A DNA stretch of 64,000 nt from Paramarasmius palmivorus. Its lineage: Eukaryota > Basidiomycota > Agaricomycetes > Agaricales > Marasmiaceae. Where the stretch lies: positions 62,001 through 126,000 of the forward strand of contig JAYKXP010000027.1 in assembly GCA_037176845.1 (NCBI GenBank), in the 5' to 3' direction. A program made the translations under genes and the position numbers. Shown here one piece after another: positions 34,212 to 47,695 of this stretch (position 1 is its first letter; each line of letters begins with the position of its first letter). The notes beneath the pieces are model-generated. The model ran no database searches. It saw only the letters and a list, made by a program, of their open reading frames with translations, and had not been told where the DNA came from.

Positions 34212-36146
34212 ATGACGGTTGCACTGGGCTCACCCGTCCCGCCAAACACTCCCCATGCAATTTCTGTCTCTTTGCCCACTTGGAGAGACAATGTTGGCTA
34301 CGAAGAAGGAGACAAACGGGTCCTAGATAAGATGATGTGTGGTTATCCAAGATTTTTCATTCATCCAAGTATCCAAAAGGTGCGGGATCTTCTTCCCCAT
34401 AACGAGCGCTCTAATTCGTGGTTTTTACAGCTGGCTAGTGTCTGCGAGCAGAAATTCGGTACACAGGGAGAGAAATGCATGCTTTTTCCTACGAAGAAAA
34501 TTGCAGAAGAATGCCGCTCGTTCATCCGGAATCGCTCTTCGACCGCTCATCTTGTCCAGTTCCTCATCTGTCCGGAAGACAAGGACAAGTCGAGCTACAG
34601 TGATGCATTGCTCAATCTGCACATCGTACTTTTCCCCGCAGAAGCTTTTCCAATAGCCAAACAATTTTGGCAGCATGCTGGAAGCGGTATATCCAGTCGT
34701 CTGGCTGAGCATTGCTTGGGGCTCCTACCCGACGCTTCACCCCCAACTACACCGCCTTCAACCGCAACCACAACTCCGATCCCTTACAAGAAAGCTTCGA
34801 ACCGGCATTACTCAGTAAAAGAGCCAGCTAAAGGATTGCCTTCACCCGTCCCCGGACCCAAGCCCGACGCTCTCACCAACGATCACACAACCTACCTCGA
34901 GGAGAGATACGGCCGTAATCTGCCTATTGCATCTGCAGAGACAGCCAAACGCGCTTTACGTCGTAGGATCGCGGGTACTCTGGTCACAGAGGATGTCGAG
35001 GAACTTACTCAGGGAAGAGTATCAGAAAACGATGTATACCTCTTCCCTAGCGGGATGAACGCAATTTGGAGTGCCCATCAACTAGCCCTCGGTGTTAAAC
35101 CCGAAGCGAAGAGCGTATGTTTCGGGTGAGTGGCGAATCGTTTCTTGCGTGCCATACATGGTGTCTAAATTTCTTCACAGATTCCCGTACACTGATACTC
35201 TTAAGATCCTACAAAAATGGGGACCTGGATGTCATTTCTTCGGACATGGATTAGACAGCGATATTGATCAATTAGAAACTCTCTTGGAAGAGGAGGCACG
35301 GTCCAAGCCGTCTACGCCTCCCATACTCGCACTCTTCACGGAGTTCCCTTCCAACCCCCTCCTTAGATCAGCCGATCTACCTAGACTTCGCAAATTGGCC
35401 GATAAACACGACTTTCTGATTGTCATAGACGAAACCATTGGGAACTTCATGAACGTCAAAGTACTGCCTTACGCCGATGTGGTCGTCAGTAGTTTGACCA
35501 AGGTGTTCAGCGGTGCCTCGAACGTCATGGGCGGGAGGTATGATCTTCTTCCTTGTTTCCGCATCCACGTTGCTCATCGTATTTTAGCATGGTCTTGAAC
35601 CCTCAAAGTCGTCACTATGCCAATCTCAAAGCCAAGATGGACGCTACATACGAAGCCAATGCGTACTTTGACCAAGATGCCATATTTTTGGAACGCAACT
35701 CTCGTGATTTCGCTCGTAGATCTCAAGTCATCAACGCCAACACAGAGGCGATTTGCTCTTTCCTCCATAATCACAAATCCTCCTCACCAAACACCCCCAT
35801 CAAGGACGTGTTTTATCCCAAGTATACCACGACGGAACATTACCAGCATTGTCAACTCCCTGGCGGTGGATATGGTGGCTTGTTCTCGGTCACTTTCACA
35901 TCCAATGCTGCCTCACAGGCGTTCTTTGATGCCCTGCCGGTATACAAGGGCCCAAGCCTGGGAACCAATTTCACATTGGCTTGTCCATTCACGATCCTTG
36001 CTCATTATACGGAGTTGGATTGGGCCAGAGAGTACGGCGTTGAAGAAGGCCTGGTGAGGATCAGTGTCGGAATGGAGGATACGAACGGTTTGCTGGGAGG
36101 TTTTGAGGTGGCCCTAAAGGCCGCTGAAGCGGCGACGCGTCACTAG
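34212..36146 (+). CDS. STR2: Cystathionine gamma-synthase (PLP enzyme)
   Basis: Three exons, 34212-35125, 35181-35537 and 35588-36146, give 609 residues. The long N-terminal part ([35 protein letters not shown]) is typical of fungal cystathionine gamma-synthases. The PLP fold of the Cys/Met-metabolism family follows: [14 protein letters not shown] (phosphate-binding loop), [20 protein letters not shown] with the ring-stacking Asp, and SSLTKVFSG with the Schiff-base Lys, then GSMVLNP across the second intron. The C-terminus has [24 protein letters not shown] and VRISVGMED. It condenses an activated homoserine with cysteine to make cystathionine, a step of transsulfuration towards methionine in the cytosol. 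The symbol follows yeast STR2 and is given by family resemblance only. Confidence 0.9.
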
Positions 36147-37673
36147 ACAAATAACGTTTTTCTTGGTTATGCTTTCCTCCAACAGGATTTCTGCTGCTTG
36201 CAACTTTCGCTCATTGTATCCAACTACATTGCTTCATTCATTTCCTCCAACAGGATTTACATGTGTATTTGTATCTGTATCCAACTACAAGATGTATCGT
36301 TAAATATTAATACCACAGACACCTTGCTATCGAGATTTGGCCATGTAGGGACCAGAACGGCGTGCCGTCATTGCCATCAAGTAGTTCAGCTGGCCTCAAC
36401 AGCTTTCCTTTTCTCTGCTTCTCAAATTCAAACTACCATCATCAACTGCCCTTGACCAGTCTATTCCATATCTTGATGAATACCAATGACGGACATTGCA
36501 CGGTACGTGTGTGGCGAACCTTTGACAACATATACGGGCTAATGTATTGTCCAGATCAATCCGTTCGGCATAAAGACGCCTGATACACGATAAAGATTTT
36601 TTTTTCTTCAGTTACTGGTCGAGGGAAAAAATGTAAAGTGAAGGGGCCCACGAGCTGGGTACGATGGACCATGGGGAGATGTACATACAGCAGACATCGA
36701 TGATGCTTGGCCGGAGGTACTCAACTTGTTTTCCCCACTGTCTTCTTCGTTAACCAAATCTTTATTCAGCCGGTCAGCATTCGTAACGAACTGGTGGCAA
36801 CGTTTCAACTTACAAGTCCCGGTTTATACACGGAGAGCAGGAGCTGCCGGAAGATTTTTCTGTCGACATGACACCTATCAGTGACACCTCCTCGGCCTCC
36901 ACTTTGGCGGTATTGATTCAGTGCTTCACTGGTGAGCTCGTTGGTATTCTCACGTCGCGGTCTCGAACTAAGAGTCTGAGCCTCAGAGGCACCATAGCTG
37001 GCTTGAATGGAAGAATACGCCCTGGAAAATGATTCCAATTGAAATCCTCAAATCGCCTAGTCGAAAGCTTATCGGCATCCGTTCCCCAACTCCGGGACCA
37101 CCCTGTACCTAGCCTCGGGAGAAGAGTTTGAGCGGTTTCACCAGCCACAGTTGCCGAAGGCTGCCGGTCGCCCATCCACGAAACTTTCGCTTCACTGGAG
37201 TCTAGCAGTGGTTGAAACTCATTCCGAACGTGTTCCACATCGGTTCCACTCGTCTGTGCATTATAGCGAGAACTAGTCCTCTCTTCGCATACGGCTCACG
37301 AATACATATGCGCATAGTGATAAAACCGCATAATAGGAGAAGTTGCGATAGGCAAGAAAGTCGGCGTGATATAGCCATGTCTTTCGGTTTACGACCCCGT
37401 TTGAGAAATCTTTGACACCACCATGCTGATCGGTCTGTTATTTTTGCCTGTCGTGTTGCGGCGCGCTGAACGGCCAGTTATTTATAGATCGCTTATTCGA
37501 ATTCAAAGACGAGCGCTTTTGCGACGATTTGAACCCATTTCAACCTTTTACCTCGACCACCTTCACCCCGGGGCCTCTGGCTGTTTGACGAAGCTTTTTC
37601 AGGCCTCGCATTTCACTCTTTCCTTCAAGTTTTCCCGTCTAATTTTGCATTCGTGCACCTTCCGATCCTTACG
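36147..37673. other. 1.5 kb intergenic with weak minus-strand open frames
   Basis: On the minus strand, 36918-37230 and 36805-37035 read open as protein-like pieces (GETAQTLLPRLGTGWSRSWG; ASYGASEAQTLSSRPRRE), and 36608-36800 ends LHFTFFPSTSN. They could be exons of a small unknown gene. They lack a common convincing start codon, and I recognise no family. No RNA gene or mobile element is seen. The last 200 bases are the promoter of chitin deacetylase. Confidence 0.3.
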
Positions 37674-39845
37674 ATGAAGCCTACACAAACTACAGTCAAA
37701 CTCGCGTCCTTTTTCGCTATCTCGCTCTCGCTCTTAACGGGTGTAGTGGCCCAAGATCGTAGTAATGAGGAACAGGAAGCTCAGATTTCTGGTGAGTGAC
37801 CCGCTTTTGTTCCTAGTTCCTCAAAGCGGTGCTCCATGCTTGGAAGTCGGACACGCGCATGGTTGATTTTTACCACTTTTCTATCCATATGGCTTTTTGA
37901 TTCGTTCGACTCACAAATTCTTCCTCAGATCCGAACGAGGAGTGTGCTCCCTACTACTGGGCTGGATCTGCAGACCATTTGAGTTCATTTCCTACTATCT
38001 GGGAGCCCGCTTCGATCCTGTCCACCGATACTGCCGCTCAAGACAAATGGAACGAGATCAAAGACAAAATCCCAAACATCCCCCCCAAGGTTGGCTCTTC
38101 TATCAACCACCGACTACAGTGCTCACACACTATTAGGGTACACACAATGGCGACTTTTCCGGTGTCAACTATCCTGCTGACGATCCTGACTGCTGGTGGA
38201 CCGCTCACCAATGTGTTACACCAAAGCTGGCTGGTCTTCCTCCTGATATCTCTTCCGTTCCGGAGGTATGTTTCTGCCGAACAATTTCAACGGCGAGTAT
38301 CTATCTGATAATTACTTAGCCTTTGACCGTTGGTTATGGGTTCGACGATGGACCTAATTGCAGGTGACCGCTAAAAGCGTCTGTCTATATTCATTTCTAA
38401 TGCATAATTCGCAGCCACAACGCCTTCTACGATTACCTGCAAGAGAACAATCAGAAAGCTAGTGCGTAACGATTCGGTGACGCTGTGATTTCCTTATGAC
38501 CTGACACCCTGTAGCAATGTTCTTCATTGGTAGCAACGTCATGGACTGGCCGCTGGAGGCACAACGTGCTGTCGTTGAAGGTACGCCCTTGTTCCTTCAA
38601 TATATGACGATCTCTCATCACACCCCTTGACTAGGACATGAGATCTGCGTTCGTAAGTATGATCTACCATTTCACCGGAACGTTGGTATTGACGCGACTG
38701 TCAAGATACCTGGTCACACAATTACAGTACGTTTTGTCTCTCTTGGCTTTGGCCAAGCATGTACTGATGGCCTTCCCACTAGTGACCTCATTCACCAGCG
38801 AAGATGCTTTCGCAGAATTGTGGTACAGTAAGTCCTCCTCCACATTAGCGTGGTGACCTGACTGACCCTTTCGTCCAGCTGTGAGCAGCGGTTCCCTACT
38901 AAGCCACCAAAACAAATTCTCACTGACTAGTGTAGATGCAAGCGATCAAGCTCGTTGCTGGCGTCACACCGACTTGCTGGAGAGTGAGCCATTTATGATT
39001 TCCATGGGTTCGCAATATCTCACCCTTATCACCCTTAGCCTCCGTTCGGAGATACCGATGACCGTATTCGTGCTATTGCGAATGCGCTCGGAATGACGAC
39101 TATCACCTGGCAGTACGATTCAGACGACTGGCAGGTCGCAGCTGGCAAAGCTACGCCTGAACAAGTTGATCAGAACTATATGGACTTTATCAATGCTGCC
39201 AAGACCGGCAAGTTTGATACTGTAAGGATGATGAGTCTACCGTTCATGAACGGATGCTGACTCCCAATTGCTACACAGGAGGGAGGAATCATTCTTACTC
39301 ACGAGGTGAACACCACTTGGTCTGTACAAGGAACCTCTTGTGTTCTAACTTTGCCTTCAGCTCAATAACTTCACGATGTCCGAGGCAGTCAAGTTCTATC
39401 CTCAACTGAAGGAGGCTTTCAAGGTTCTTACTCTAACATTCGATGACTACACTCCACGCTAACTATCCCCTACAGTACATCGTCCCCGTCGGTGTTGCTA
39501 TGAACAAGACCCAACCTTATGTCGAGACCAACTACACTCTCCCAACCTTCGAAGAATGTATGACATGTATCTTTACCACAATACTTTCAGCTGAACCGTT
39601 TCCTTTCAGACATCTCTGGAACTATCACAAAAGATCCAGGCTCGGCACCGGAATCTACATCATCGACGACGTCCAACGCCAGAGCTAGTGCCACTCCCTC
39701 TGGGTCTGCTGGCAAATCCAATAGCTCGCAGTCATCGAGCTCTCATGCAGCCAACAATGGCTCTTCATCGAACAATTTATCTATTTCCTTGCTACAAACC
39801 TTGCTCTCTGTTGCTTCTCTCCTCATAGGAACAGCGCTTCTCTAA
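37674..39845 (+). CDS. Secreted, GPI-anchored chitin deacetylase (CE4)
   Basis: About eleven small exons from ATG at 37674 (MKPTQTTVKLASFFAISLSL), which encodes a clear signal peptide, to TAA at 39843-39845. In order: EECAPYYWAG, FPTIWEPAS, a Cys-containing DCWWTAHQC, GYGFDDGPNCSH (the catalytic Asp and metal-binding Asp of NodB-type deacetylases), MFFIGSNVMDWP, VHTWSHN (metal-binding His pair, across introns), TCWRPPFGDTDDRIR, ITWQYDSDDW, IILTHELNN (catalytic His) and YVETNYTLPT. The tail is rich in Ser/Thr/Asn and ends with a hydrophobic GPI signal (LLSVASLLIGTALL). It removes acetyl groups from chitin in the wall to make chitosan, outside the plasma membrane. Deacetylase motifs are complete. 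Confidence 0.9.
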
Positions 39846-40084
39846 CGGACAATCTACTTTTTTTCGCTGTCGATTAATGTATCCGTGTCGCATTTGTATC
39901 ACTCAGCTCTATACTTAATAGACTTGGTGCATTGGCTTATCGAATTATTGGGTTATTACCAAAATGGCAGTCGTACACCGGAAAGGCAGGCTGGCTGGCA
40001 GTACTGAGTACATGCTGAAAATCAAAAACTCTTCATCTGTTACGGCCATGCTCAGTAAGCCAAAAAAAAAAAAGTCGAAAAACT

Positions 40085-40177
40085 TGGCTCGGCCCAGACT
40101 TGAACTGAGGACCTTCTGTGCGGGTTTCCCTTTCAGAGATGTTAGACAGATGTGATAACCAACTACACCACCGAACC
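40085..40177 (-). tRNA. tRNA-Val (anticodon AAC) with a 19-base intron
   Basis: Reading the minus strand from 40177: acceptor GGTTCGG pairs with CCGAGCC (40086-40092), with discriminator A at 40085. The D arm holds GTGTAGTTGGTTATCAC. Anticodon stem TCTGT pairs with ACAGA, and the loop is CTAACA plus C. The anticodon AAC lies at 40141-40143. The T arm is CTCAG-TTCAAGT-CTGGG. A 19-base intron (40121-40139) sits one base 3' of the anticodon, the canonical position. All stems are intact, so this should be a working gene. Confidence 0.95.
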
Positions 40178-40594
40178 GCTTGATTACGCTGCAAATCCTC
40201 GGAATATAATCGGAATGTAAACGAGTTCAAACAGACAAATTGTAGATTTCTTCTTTCATATACCTCTCCTGTCTAGATAAACATGTACCACCGTAGTATT
40301 TTGGTTGTGATTAACAAAAGACAAAAGAGTCGTGGAGGAGAGCTTACACCGAAATCCTGCGAATCCGGCAGGCAATTAGGCTTCCTCTTTACCACCATGC
40401 TTCGCAATCTCAATGGCCTACGACGCCTTAATCAGCATTTTTCGCAGGAAGACACTTAGTCCGAGTAGCGATCATACAATTCAAGCCAGTGGGTGGGAAT
40501 TGATGCATGATGTGCGACCCTTCATCGAAACTCCAACTTCAATCTGACTCGAAACCTGAACTCGGGCAGTAGAGTTCACCTAGGGACGTAGAGG
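40178..40594. other. Intergenic between tRNA-Val and MFS gene
   Basis: About 420 bases. It holds the upstream side of both the minus-strand tRNA and the plus-strand MFS transporter. Nothing else is recognised. Confidence 0.4.
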
Positions 40595-42342
40595 ATGACG
40601 ACCTCGGACGAACGACCACGTTCAACGCCACTACCTAAGCTTCAAATCGCCCTCGTTTTGCTTATCGTGTGCACGGAACCGATTACGGCGACCGTCATAT
40701 ACCCTTTCATCCCAAAATTCATTCGTTCGACTGGTATCACTGGTGGAGATGAGAAGAGAACGGGCTACTATGCTGGAATAATAGTGAGTGCAAGACTATT
40801 ATTGGTTTACCTCAATACTCAAATCTTCTTCAGGAGTCAATGTTCTTCGTCACCGAATGCCTGGTCGTGTTCCAATGGGGCCGAGCATCGGATAGAATGG
40901 GCCGTAGACCTATCCTCCTACTAGGTCCTCTAGGTCTCGCCTGCGCCATGCTTGGGTTTGGTTTATCAAAAACATTTTGGCAAATGCTATTTTTCAGGTG
41001 TTGGCAAGGCGTGTTTAACGGAAATATAGGTGCGTTGACCATACACCCTTATTTGTGTAGTTGCTGACGAGCCTCAAGGTGTCGTGAAGACCTTAGTTGC
41101 AGAAGTGAGTTTCTGTGAACTCTCACAAATTTGGGCAAAGCTGATTTACGGAAGATCACAGACGACACAAACCTCCCTGATGCTTATGCGCTGATATCGC
41201 TCACCTACGGCGGTGGTGTTACATTAGGGTGCGGGATCTTCCCCAATTGACTATGGCATCACTCTGAAATTTGACTGTAGGCCCATTATTGGCGGCCTTT
41301 TCTCTGACCCCGCAGAACGCTGGCCCAAGATATTCGGACGCTCTTTCTTCTATGACTTCCCATACTTCTTGCCGTGTGCAGTTACGGCCGTATTGGCTCT
41401 CTTCACATTTGGGTTCTCCTTTGTTGGTTTGAAGGAGGTAAGTCTGTCGGTTCCCGGCCAACATCACCGCTGACCTTTTTTCTAGTCATTGAAGACCGCG
41501 TCTCAAGCAAACGCTTCAGCAAACGTCAACCCAGAACAACAGCCACTTTTGCAAGGTCAACAGATGTCGGACGGTCGCAATGGAACCAACAATGTCAACT
41601 CGAATAAAGTACAACTCAAAAAGGCCTTGACCTTCCGAGAAATTGTCACGTCAAGTGTCTATCTTCAACGCGCGCTCATGACTCACGCCTTCTTCTCCTT
41701 CACACACATGGCCTATACTGTCCTCATACCTCTTGCCTACTCCACGTCTATCCCGACAGGTGGCCTTGGCCTCTCACCCTACCAAATCGGCGTCATACTA
41801 GGTATATACGGAACATGCAACGCTTTTCTCCAATTATTCGTCTGGAAGCCCATGTTAAAGCGAATTGGCGCAAGGAAGATGTTCATCCTCTCTTACACGT
41901 TCTACCTAGGCAACTTCACGTTGATGATGTTAGCAAGGGTTGTGACGGCGTGGGCCGGAGAGGTGAATAAGTTGACTTGGGCATTGATTGTGATGCAGAT
42001 GTCGAGCGCTTCATTGGGTACCACGGCTTACAGTAATTATCCCGTGTTGAACTGCATTCTCCAGGTATTGATGTACTGTTTCTTTCAGATTCTTGTGCCA
42101 TCCTCATTGTGAAAGCCGCACCTGAAGGTGCTTTAGGTGCTGTCAATGGGATTCAACATATGATATCCTCTGGGCTACGCGGTTTAGCGCCTTTCGTCGC
42201 ATCGTCACTCTTTGCGGCATCTTTAGCATTGGATTGGCGTATATCGGGTGGAAAAGGAGGTATTGCGAGATATATGGTTGACTTGATTATGTTGGGGATT
42301 ACAGCGACGGGTGTTTGGTGTGGTCATAGACTTCCCGAGTAA
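40595..42342 (+). CDS. MFS transporter (DHA1/TCR type), paralog of 19068-20832
   Basis: Multi-exon, from ATG at 40595 (MTTSDERPRSTPLPKLQIALVLL) to TAA at 42340-42342. Helix 1 is CTEPITATVIYPFIPKFIRSTG, followed after an intron by ESMFFVTECLVVFQWGRASDRMGRRP (motif A), GFGLSKTFWQMLFFRCWQGVF, VKTLVAEITDDTNLPDAYALI, GGGVTLGPIIGG (motif-C-like), then a hydrophilic loop with NVNPEQQPLLQGQQM. The second half has RALMTHAFFSFTHMAYTVLIP, GVILGIYGTCNAFLQLF and, last, APEGALGAVNGIQHMISSGLRGLAPF. It is clearly homologous over its length to the MFS gene at 19068-20832, including intron positions near helix 1 and before FNGNIG. The export substrate is unknown. A plasma or vacuolar membrane location is expected. 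Confidence 0.85.
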
Positions 42343-42754
42343 AAAATCGCCCTACGTAGAGCAGCTCTTTTCATTGTCTCTCGTCCTTCTCACGTCCATA
42401 ATGCCATGTTGTTTGCAAAGTTTCTCGGAACCTGGATGGAAAACTGGACGCTAAGTAAAGTGAAAGCATGAGGAACAACTGCCCCGTTCTCAGTCTCTTC
42501 CCTCGACACATAGACTACCCAGCGAATGGAGACCCAGAATATGAACGTCCGCCACGGCACGTTCATATTCAATAGAGCGTATTGCTTCGTTTTTTACCCA
42601 ACTCTTCTGGGCCAGTTGCATCTTCAAAAATACATTTGCAGTTAACCCTCCGCTGCTATGAGGAAGTTTTGCGAGACTCTAGGACAAGGTAAACGTAAAA
42701 ACTAGAACCCTTAGAAGGATTCACATTGGAGACACTAGTAGAAGGTAAGTAGCT
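42343..42754. other. Convergent 3' intergenic region
   Basis: About 410 bases between the stops of the MFS gene (plus) and the first OYE gene (minus). No feature is recognised. Confidence 0.4.
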
Positions 42755-44396
<1,642 letters not shown>

Positions 44397-45833
44397 GGTT
44401 TCTCTGGTTTGCGTTGGATTCAGAAGGCCTGGGTGTTGGTGAAGCATTGTCAATCGCAGTCATCATCTTTATAGTTGCAACGGCTGCTGGATTTTCGTAA
44501 TTTCGAGATATAATCTTGTCCTGATTGGAGTGCAAGAGGCCGACAGTGAGAGCAGCTCATAGTCAGCAAGGAGTGCGCTGAGCTTCTGAGATCAAGCTTA
44601 ATTCATGTCGAGATGTGTGTTTGTTGACGGAAATCCCAGGAACCCGTTGCACGCCGCGGTGTGTCCTAGGCAGTAGAAACTATAAATACTGGCAATTCAA
44701 GGCAGATATGGTCGTTACTCACCAAGATGCCGCATTAACTGTGTCAACAAGATACGCCAGAATTCTACGTGTAACGACGCGTTTCATGGACTTTTTTCTC
44801 TGAATCACGGTGTTGTTCGGGGGTTGTAGGAGTTTCATACGTTCGACCTATCTCATAAATCTCTATCGATATCCGAGATCAGAGAACAAGCCGCTTGAGC
44901 GCTGCATTCTAGCGGATGCTCGATCCAACGTGATTGAGTTGGACTAAGCAGATGCGTTGTTAGTTCTTGATGACCACTGAATGTGCGACTGTCAATGACA
45001 ACCCCTGGTATCGAAATGGTATGCAACTCACTCAATATCCCTTTTTTGAGTTCTTGGCCAGGTGAGTCAGAAACCAGGAATCCATGCTGTACATGTTGCA
45101 GTATCAAGACGGTCTCTTTGATGCGAAGGAAGAGAAAATTCTCGGTACCACCGGAAATTTTCTCTTGGCCAGAGTCATTAATCTAGAAATTAATGCTCTC
45201 CTTTTCCTGAGTATCCGCAGTCGAGTCGAAGGTCTGGTAGCGTTGTTTTGAATGATGGTAGGAGGAGAGACGCGGCTTGGTGACAGCGTTTCCCAGGCCC
45301 TTTCCACAACCACGACGACATTGGACGCACACCTCAGCTCAACGGGACAAACACCTTGCATACTATTGATCTCCTTCTGCAGCAGAGAACTTCGCGAGCG
45401 TGCGACTGACTAATAGACCACTCATTCCCGAAGTCCTGACAGGAAACTGTCAATGATAAGTACTGCCGGTTTATCGACGCCAGTCGTTGGACGTCCAATA
45501 TTTGGAAATTTGGGTATCAATTTCGTAACGACACGCTATGCATTAGGCACTGGTTATGTACTCTATCAGGACAGGGCATCGACAGCATTCTGAGCAGCCG
45601 GTAGTACTGCGCCATTGCTTAAGTATTGTTCATCAGACTGCCGCTCAATCATTTTCAAGTTCCTCGTGAAGACTGCACTCCAAGCTTTGTTCATGAAGGC
45701 ATTGCTAGGACGGGCTTTTGGTGTGATTGTCCACGTAGAAAAGGACAGATGTATTACGTGCAGCCAGATTGGAAATGCGACATTCCTCGTTCATACGACC
45801 CAATACCGTGTCAGTAGAGGTCAGCAGCTGGTC
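44397..45833. other. 1.4 kb between the two OYE paralogs
   Basis: No gene is supported. Frames such as 45104-45361 (minus) and 45615-45959 (plus) have no recognisable product. This contains the promoter of OYE paralog A and the 3' region of paralog B. Confidence 0.4.
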
Positions 45834-47502
45834 TTAGTCATAAATCGCTTCCGGGTAATCAATATATCCCTTGCCCTGTTCCTCGTCCTTCGCACCGACA
45901 ATACCGTATACCGTAGGGTAATCCGTCTTCTCGGGGTTCAGAGGCTTTCCGTACTGTAACCTCTTGGCCAAGTCGGGATGGGCGATCCACAAATAACCAA
46001 AAGCAATGGCGGCGACCTTGTTTTCTAGACAAGCGAATGGTACATGAGTGACATGGATGAGGAATGAAAGTGGAAAGATCCGAACCAGAGACCAGTCTAT
46101 TCCCTTTCTCGGGCGTCATTGCACCCCCGTACATGAGAAGCGAGTTCTTGAGGTATGGAGAGTAAGACTCGAGAACATCATGTTTGGTGGCACGTTTCTT
46201 GCCTATTACAACAAAAGTTAAACCACCTGGAGTCGGTACCGAGTATCAGAAGAAAGCCTACCATCAATGATCCTCTCCAGCTCTTCCGTATACTCCAACA
46301 AAGAGATATACGCTACCTTGAGTTTGTCAGTCTCAGCGATGAAGTAACGGAACGTTTCAAGGGTATCGTCCAGAGTCATCCTTTAATTCCGGCTCAGCCT
46401 CAAATCCAGATGAAATTAGAAATACTCACCCCACATCGTTAAAACCCCCACAAGGATTAAACTTGATTCCGACTCTCTCAGGGCCCCAGACTTCAATCAA
46501 GACTTTGAGCACCTCCAAACCAAACCTGCTCCGGTTCTCGACACTACCACCCCATTCGTCGGTACGTTTGTTAGCGGTGTTATCGAGGAATTGGTGGATG
46601 AGATAACCGCCGGCAGCGTGCACTATGCGTCTGGTCTCAGAATACTCGATTCATATGGAGATGATAGAGCGAGCGGATACGTACACTCAACACCGTCGAA
46701 TCCTGCTTCTTTGGCATTGATTGCGGCAGTCTTGAATAGAGGGATCAGTTTTCGAGGGTCATCTATCGCCGTAGGCTAGTAAATGAATGGCTTCAGCTCC
46801 GAGGTGACTGAGTTCTCGTAGGGATAGACGTACGGTAACATATCCAGGTACACCAGGCAGGAAGCGAAACTTTCCTCCGCGAGCTGAGATGGCCGAAGGT
46901 CCGTATACGGGCTAATAATACATCGTGTTTCGTCAATGACAAGGATGAATGATAGCCTTTGAAGGACATACCTGGCCGGATGCTATTTGTTCTGGGGCAT
47001 CGGGATGGTTGACACGACCAACTGTAGATTGTTAAGAAAGACGAGCATGCTGGAGAAGACGCTGGATGCTTACGGTGCCAGAGCTACAATGAAGACCCCA
47101 TTAGCCCAGCTACACGTCGCGGACAGCCTCAACATACCTGAGCATAAATCACCCCGCCTTCTTCGTGAACCGCCGCAGTAATCTTCTTCCACGCTTTGAC
47201 TTGTTCATCGTTCCATATTCCAGGAGCGTGTGGCCATTCGGTTCTAGACACACACTGACATCAGCACCTCAACGCGGACAGTCCTTTGAGTGCACATACC
47301 CTTGTTGAGTAACCAAGACACCCTCAGAAATGATCAACCCAGCGCCTCCTCTAGCACGTTGCCTATAGTACTCAACGTTGAGGTCATTGGGCACGTTCGT
47401 TGGCACGGCGCGGTTACGCGTTAAGGCGGACATGATAACCCTGTTTCGCAGCATGAGCGGTCCAAGGGTGAGAGGTTGGAGAAGTGCAGGAGTGGTAGAC
47501 AT
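45834..47502 (-). CDS. Old yellow enzyme family FMN oxidoreductase, paralog B (Asn lost)
   Basis: Same exon layout as paralog A, from ATG at 47500-47502 (MSTTPALLQPLTLGPLMLRNR) to TAA at 45834-45836. It has [61 protein letters not shown] and LLMYGGAMTPEKG, and it ends YIDYPEAIYD. The substrate-site segment reads HAAGGYLIHQF where paralog A and OYE1-type enzymes have H-x-A-N-G-Y. The His is kept but the Asn is Gly (codon 46609-46611), and the preceding Gly is Ala. The rest of the barrel looks intact, so it may have shifted substrate or lowered activity. It is a tandem duplicate, and similarity to paralog A extends to the last residues (Y(I)DYPEA). Confidence 0.8.
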
Positions 47503-47695
47503 TGTTGCTTTGGTTTGATCTTGAGTTGGAAAATGAGCTTGGATGTCTGTGAGGATTCAGTGTTAGAAGGTACGGTTTTTATAGCTCGACTTGCTCACCG
47601 TATTAGGCAAGGCCGTTGGCGCAAGAAAGGCATATTGAACAATTCCAGTACTAAGTTTTCGTGCGTGACTGGTAGCAGAGAGCCCTTGATCGGTA

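Noticed and set aside
36918..37238. Minus-strand protein-like frame as a gene
   Set aside because: No ATG begins it, and joining to the neighbouring frames needs unsupported splice sites. Kept only as a note on the intergenic region.
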